Assembly (NCBI GenBank): GCA_964444825.1
Contig: CAYUIS010000081.1
Coordinates: 1 to 22,886 of the forward strand
DNA length: 22,886 bases
Source: CAYUIS01 sp964444825
GTDB taxonomy: Bacteria > Chloroflexota > Anaerolineae > B4-G1
Reading direction: 5' to 3'
Within the stretch, counting starts at the first letter, position 1. Each line of letters starts with the position of its first letter. The notes beneath the pieces are model-generated. The model saw only the letters and a list, made by a program, of their open reading frames with translations, was not told the DNA's origin and did not search any database. Below are positions 22,184-22,886 of the stretch, piece by piece. The position numbers and the translations under genes are program-made.

Positions 22184-22886
22184 ATGCCCATCAAAAAAAG
22201 CGAACTCTACAGCTCCCTTTGGCAAAGCTGCGACGAACTTCGCGGCGGAATGGATGCCTCGCAGTACAAAGACTATGTCCTCGTGCTCCTCTTTGTTAAA
22301 TACGTCTCCGACAAATACGCCGGGCAGCCCTACGCGCCCATTGTAATTCCCCAAGGCGCGAGCTTTGCCGACATGGTCGCCCTAAAGGGCGATAAAGAGA
22401 TCGGCGACAAAATCAATAAGCAGATCATCGGCAAGCTCGCCGAGGCCAACGAACTCAAGGGCGTGATCGACGTCGCCGACTTTAACGACCCCGACAAACT
22501 GGGCCGTGGCAAGGAGATGGTCGACCGGCTCTCCAACCTGGTCGCCATCTTTGAGAACCCCGCCCTCGATTTCAGCAGCAACCGCGCCGAGGGCGACGAC
22601 ATCCTGGGCGACGCCTACGAATACCTGATGCGCCACTTTGCCACCCAATCCGGCAAGAGCAAGGGCCAGTTCTACACACCGGCTGAGGTCTCCCGCGTCA
22701 TGGCCCAGGTCATTGGCATCAGGGCGGCCAAGAGCCAGGACCAGACCATCTACGACCCTACCGGTGGCTCCGGTTCGCTGCTGCTCAAGGCCGCCGACCA
22801 GGCGCCCACGGGCGTGACCATCTATGGGCAAGAGATGGACAACGCCACCGCCGCCCTGGCCAAGATGAATATGATCCTGCACAACA
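22184..22886 (+). CDS. hsdM: Type I restriction-modification DNA methylase subunit, partial at 3' edge
   Basis: The first 234 codons of HsdM are present; the frame is open at the window end. Visible are the N-terminal helical HsdM_N region starting MPIKKSELYSSLWQSCDELR with YKDYVLVLLFVKYVSDKYAG, the GDAYEYLMRHFATQSGKSKG link, the FYTPAEVSRVM motif, and SAM-binding motif I as DPTGGSGSLLLKAAD, where many relatives have a cysteine or alanine in place of the first glycine after T. The catalytic NPPY/F motif would lie beyond the edge. The protein would methylate adenine N6 together with an HsdS specificity subunit. The start at 22184 has only a weak GAAGAAG site. A well-formed promoter lies 180 bp upstream. 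Confidence 0.9.
   Translation, partial: MPIKKSELYSSLWQSCDELRGGMDASQYKDYVLVLLFVKYVSDKYAGQPYAPIVIPQGASFADMVALKGDKEIGDKINKQIIGKLAEANELKGVIDVADFNDPDKLGRGKEMVDRLSNLVAIFENPALDFSSNRAEGDDILGDAYEYLMRHFATQSGKSKGQFYTPAEVSRVMAQVIGIRAAKSQDQTIYDPTGGSGSLLLKAADQAPTGVTIYGQEMDNATAALAKMNMILHN

Overview
The window looks like a Chloroflexota (probably Anaerolineae-like) chromosomal segment. This is an inference from four things: moderately GC-rich genes, a secreted beta-helix protein ending in a YLPLVLR-type tail, a DUF4190 zinc-ribbon protein and GAF-kinase of a kind common there, and many dispersed hairpin repeats between genes. No rRNA, tRNA or CRISPR array was seen. Every gene that can be supported lies on the + strand.

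Region 1 (1-1930) holds an AraC-family regulator preceded by a tandem 50-bp promoter/operator-like repeat. It is followed by what looks like the decayed tail of an MFS permease gene, an orphan fragment and two strong sigma70-type promoters.

Region 2 (1931-12721) is the core of the window: a ten-gene, same-strand metabolic and transport island. In order it encodes a DauR/YheO-type PAS-HTH regulator, an ornithine-cyclodeaminase/mu-crystallin family enzyme, a fold-type I aminotransferase, a threonine-dehydratase/EutB-like enzyme, a cyclase-family (kynurenine-formamidase-like) hydrolase, a large ECF-type S component, a fused double-ATPase, an EcfT protein, a zinc-dependent dehydrogenase and agmatine deiminase. 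A TTGACA-17-TAGAAT promoter stands at its head, and several genes are tightly spaced or overlapping. The simplest reading is uptake of an amino-acid-derived, perhaps guanidino or cyclic-amidine, compound by an ECF transporter, followed by its breakdown. The true substrate cannot be read from sequence.

Region 3 (12722-14802) has a promoter that is a near copy of one at 1418-1470. It drives a double zinc-ribbon membrane protein, followed by a GAF-histidine-kinase-like protein whose acceptor histidine is replaced by aspartate.

Region 4 (14803-21972) is accessory and repeat-rich. It holds small or lineage-specific membrane proteins, a TPR protein and a secreted beta-helix protein, separated by long gene-poor stretches. 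Three copies of a promoter-bearing repeat (P module), three copies of a hairpin-bearing leader repeat (T module), a MITE-like element with 9-bp target duplications and a perfect three-way-junction RNA fold lie in these gaps.

Region 5 (21973-end) starts a type I restriction-modification methylase gene (hsdM) from its own TTGACT-17-TATACT promoter. The gene runs off the window edge.
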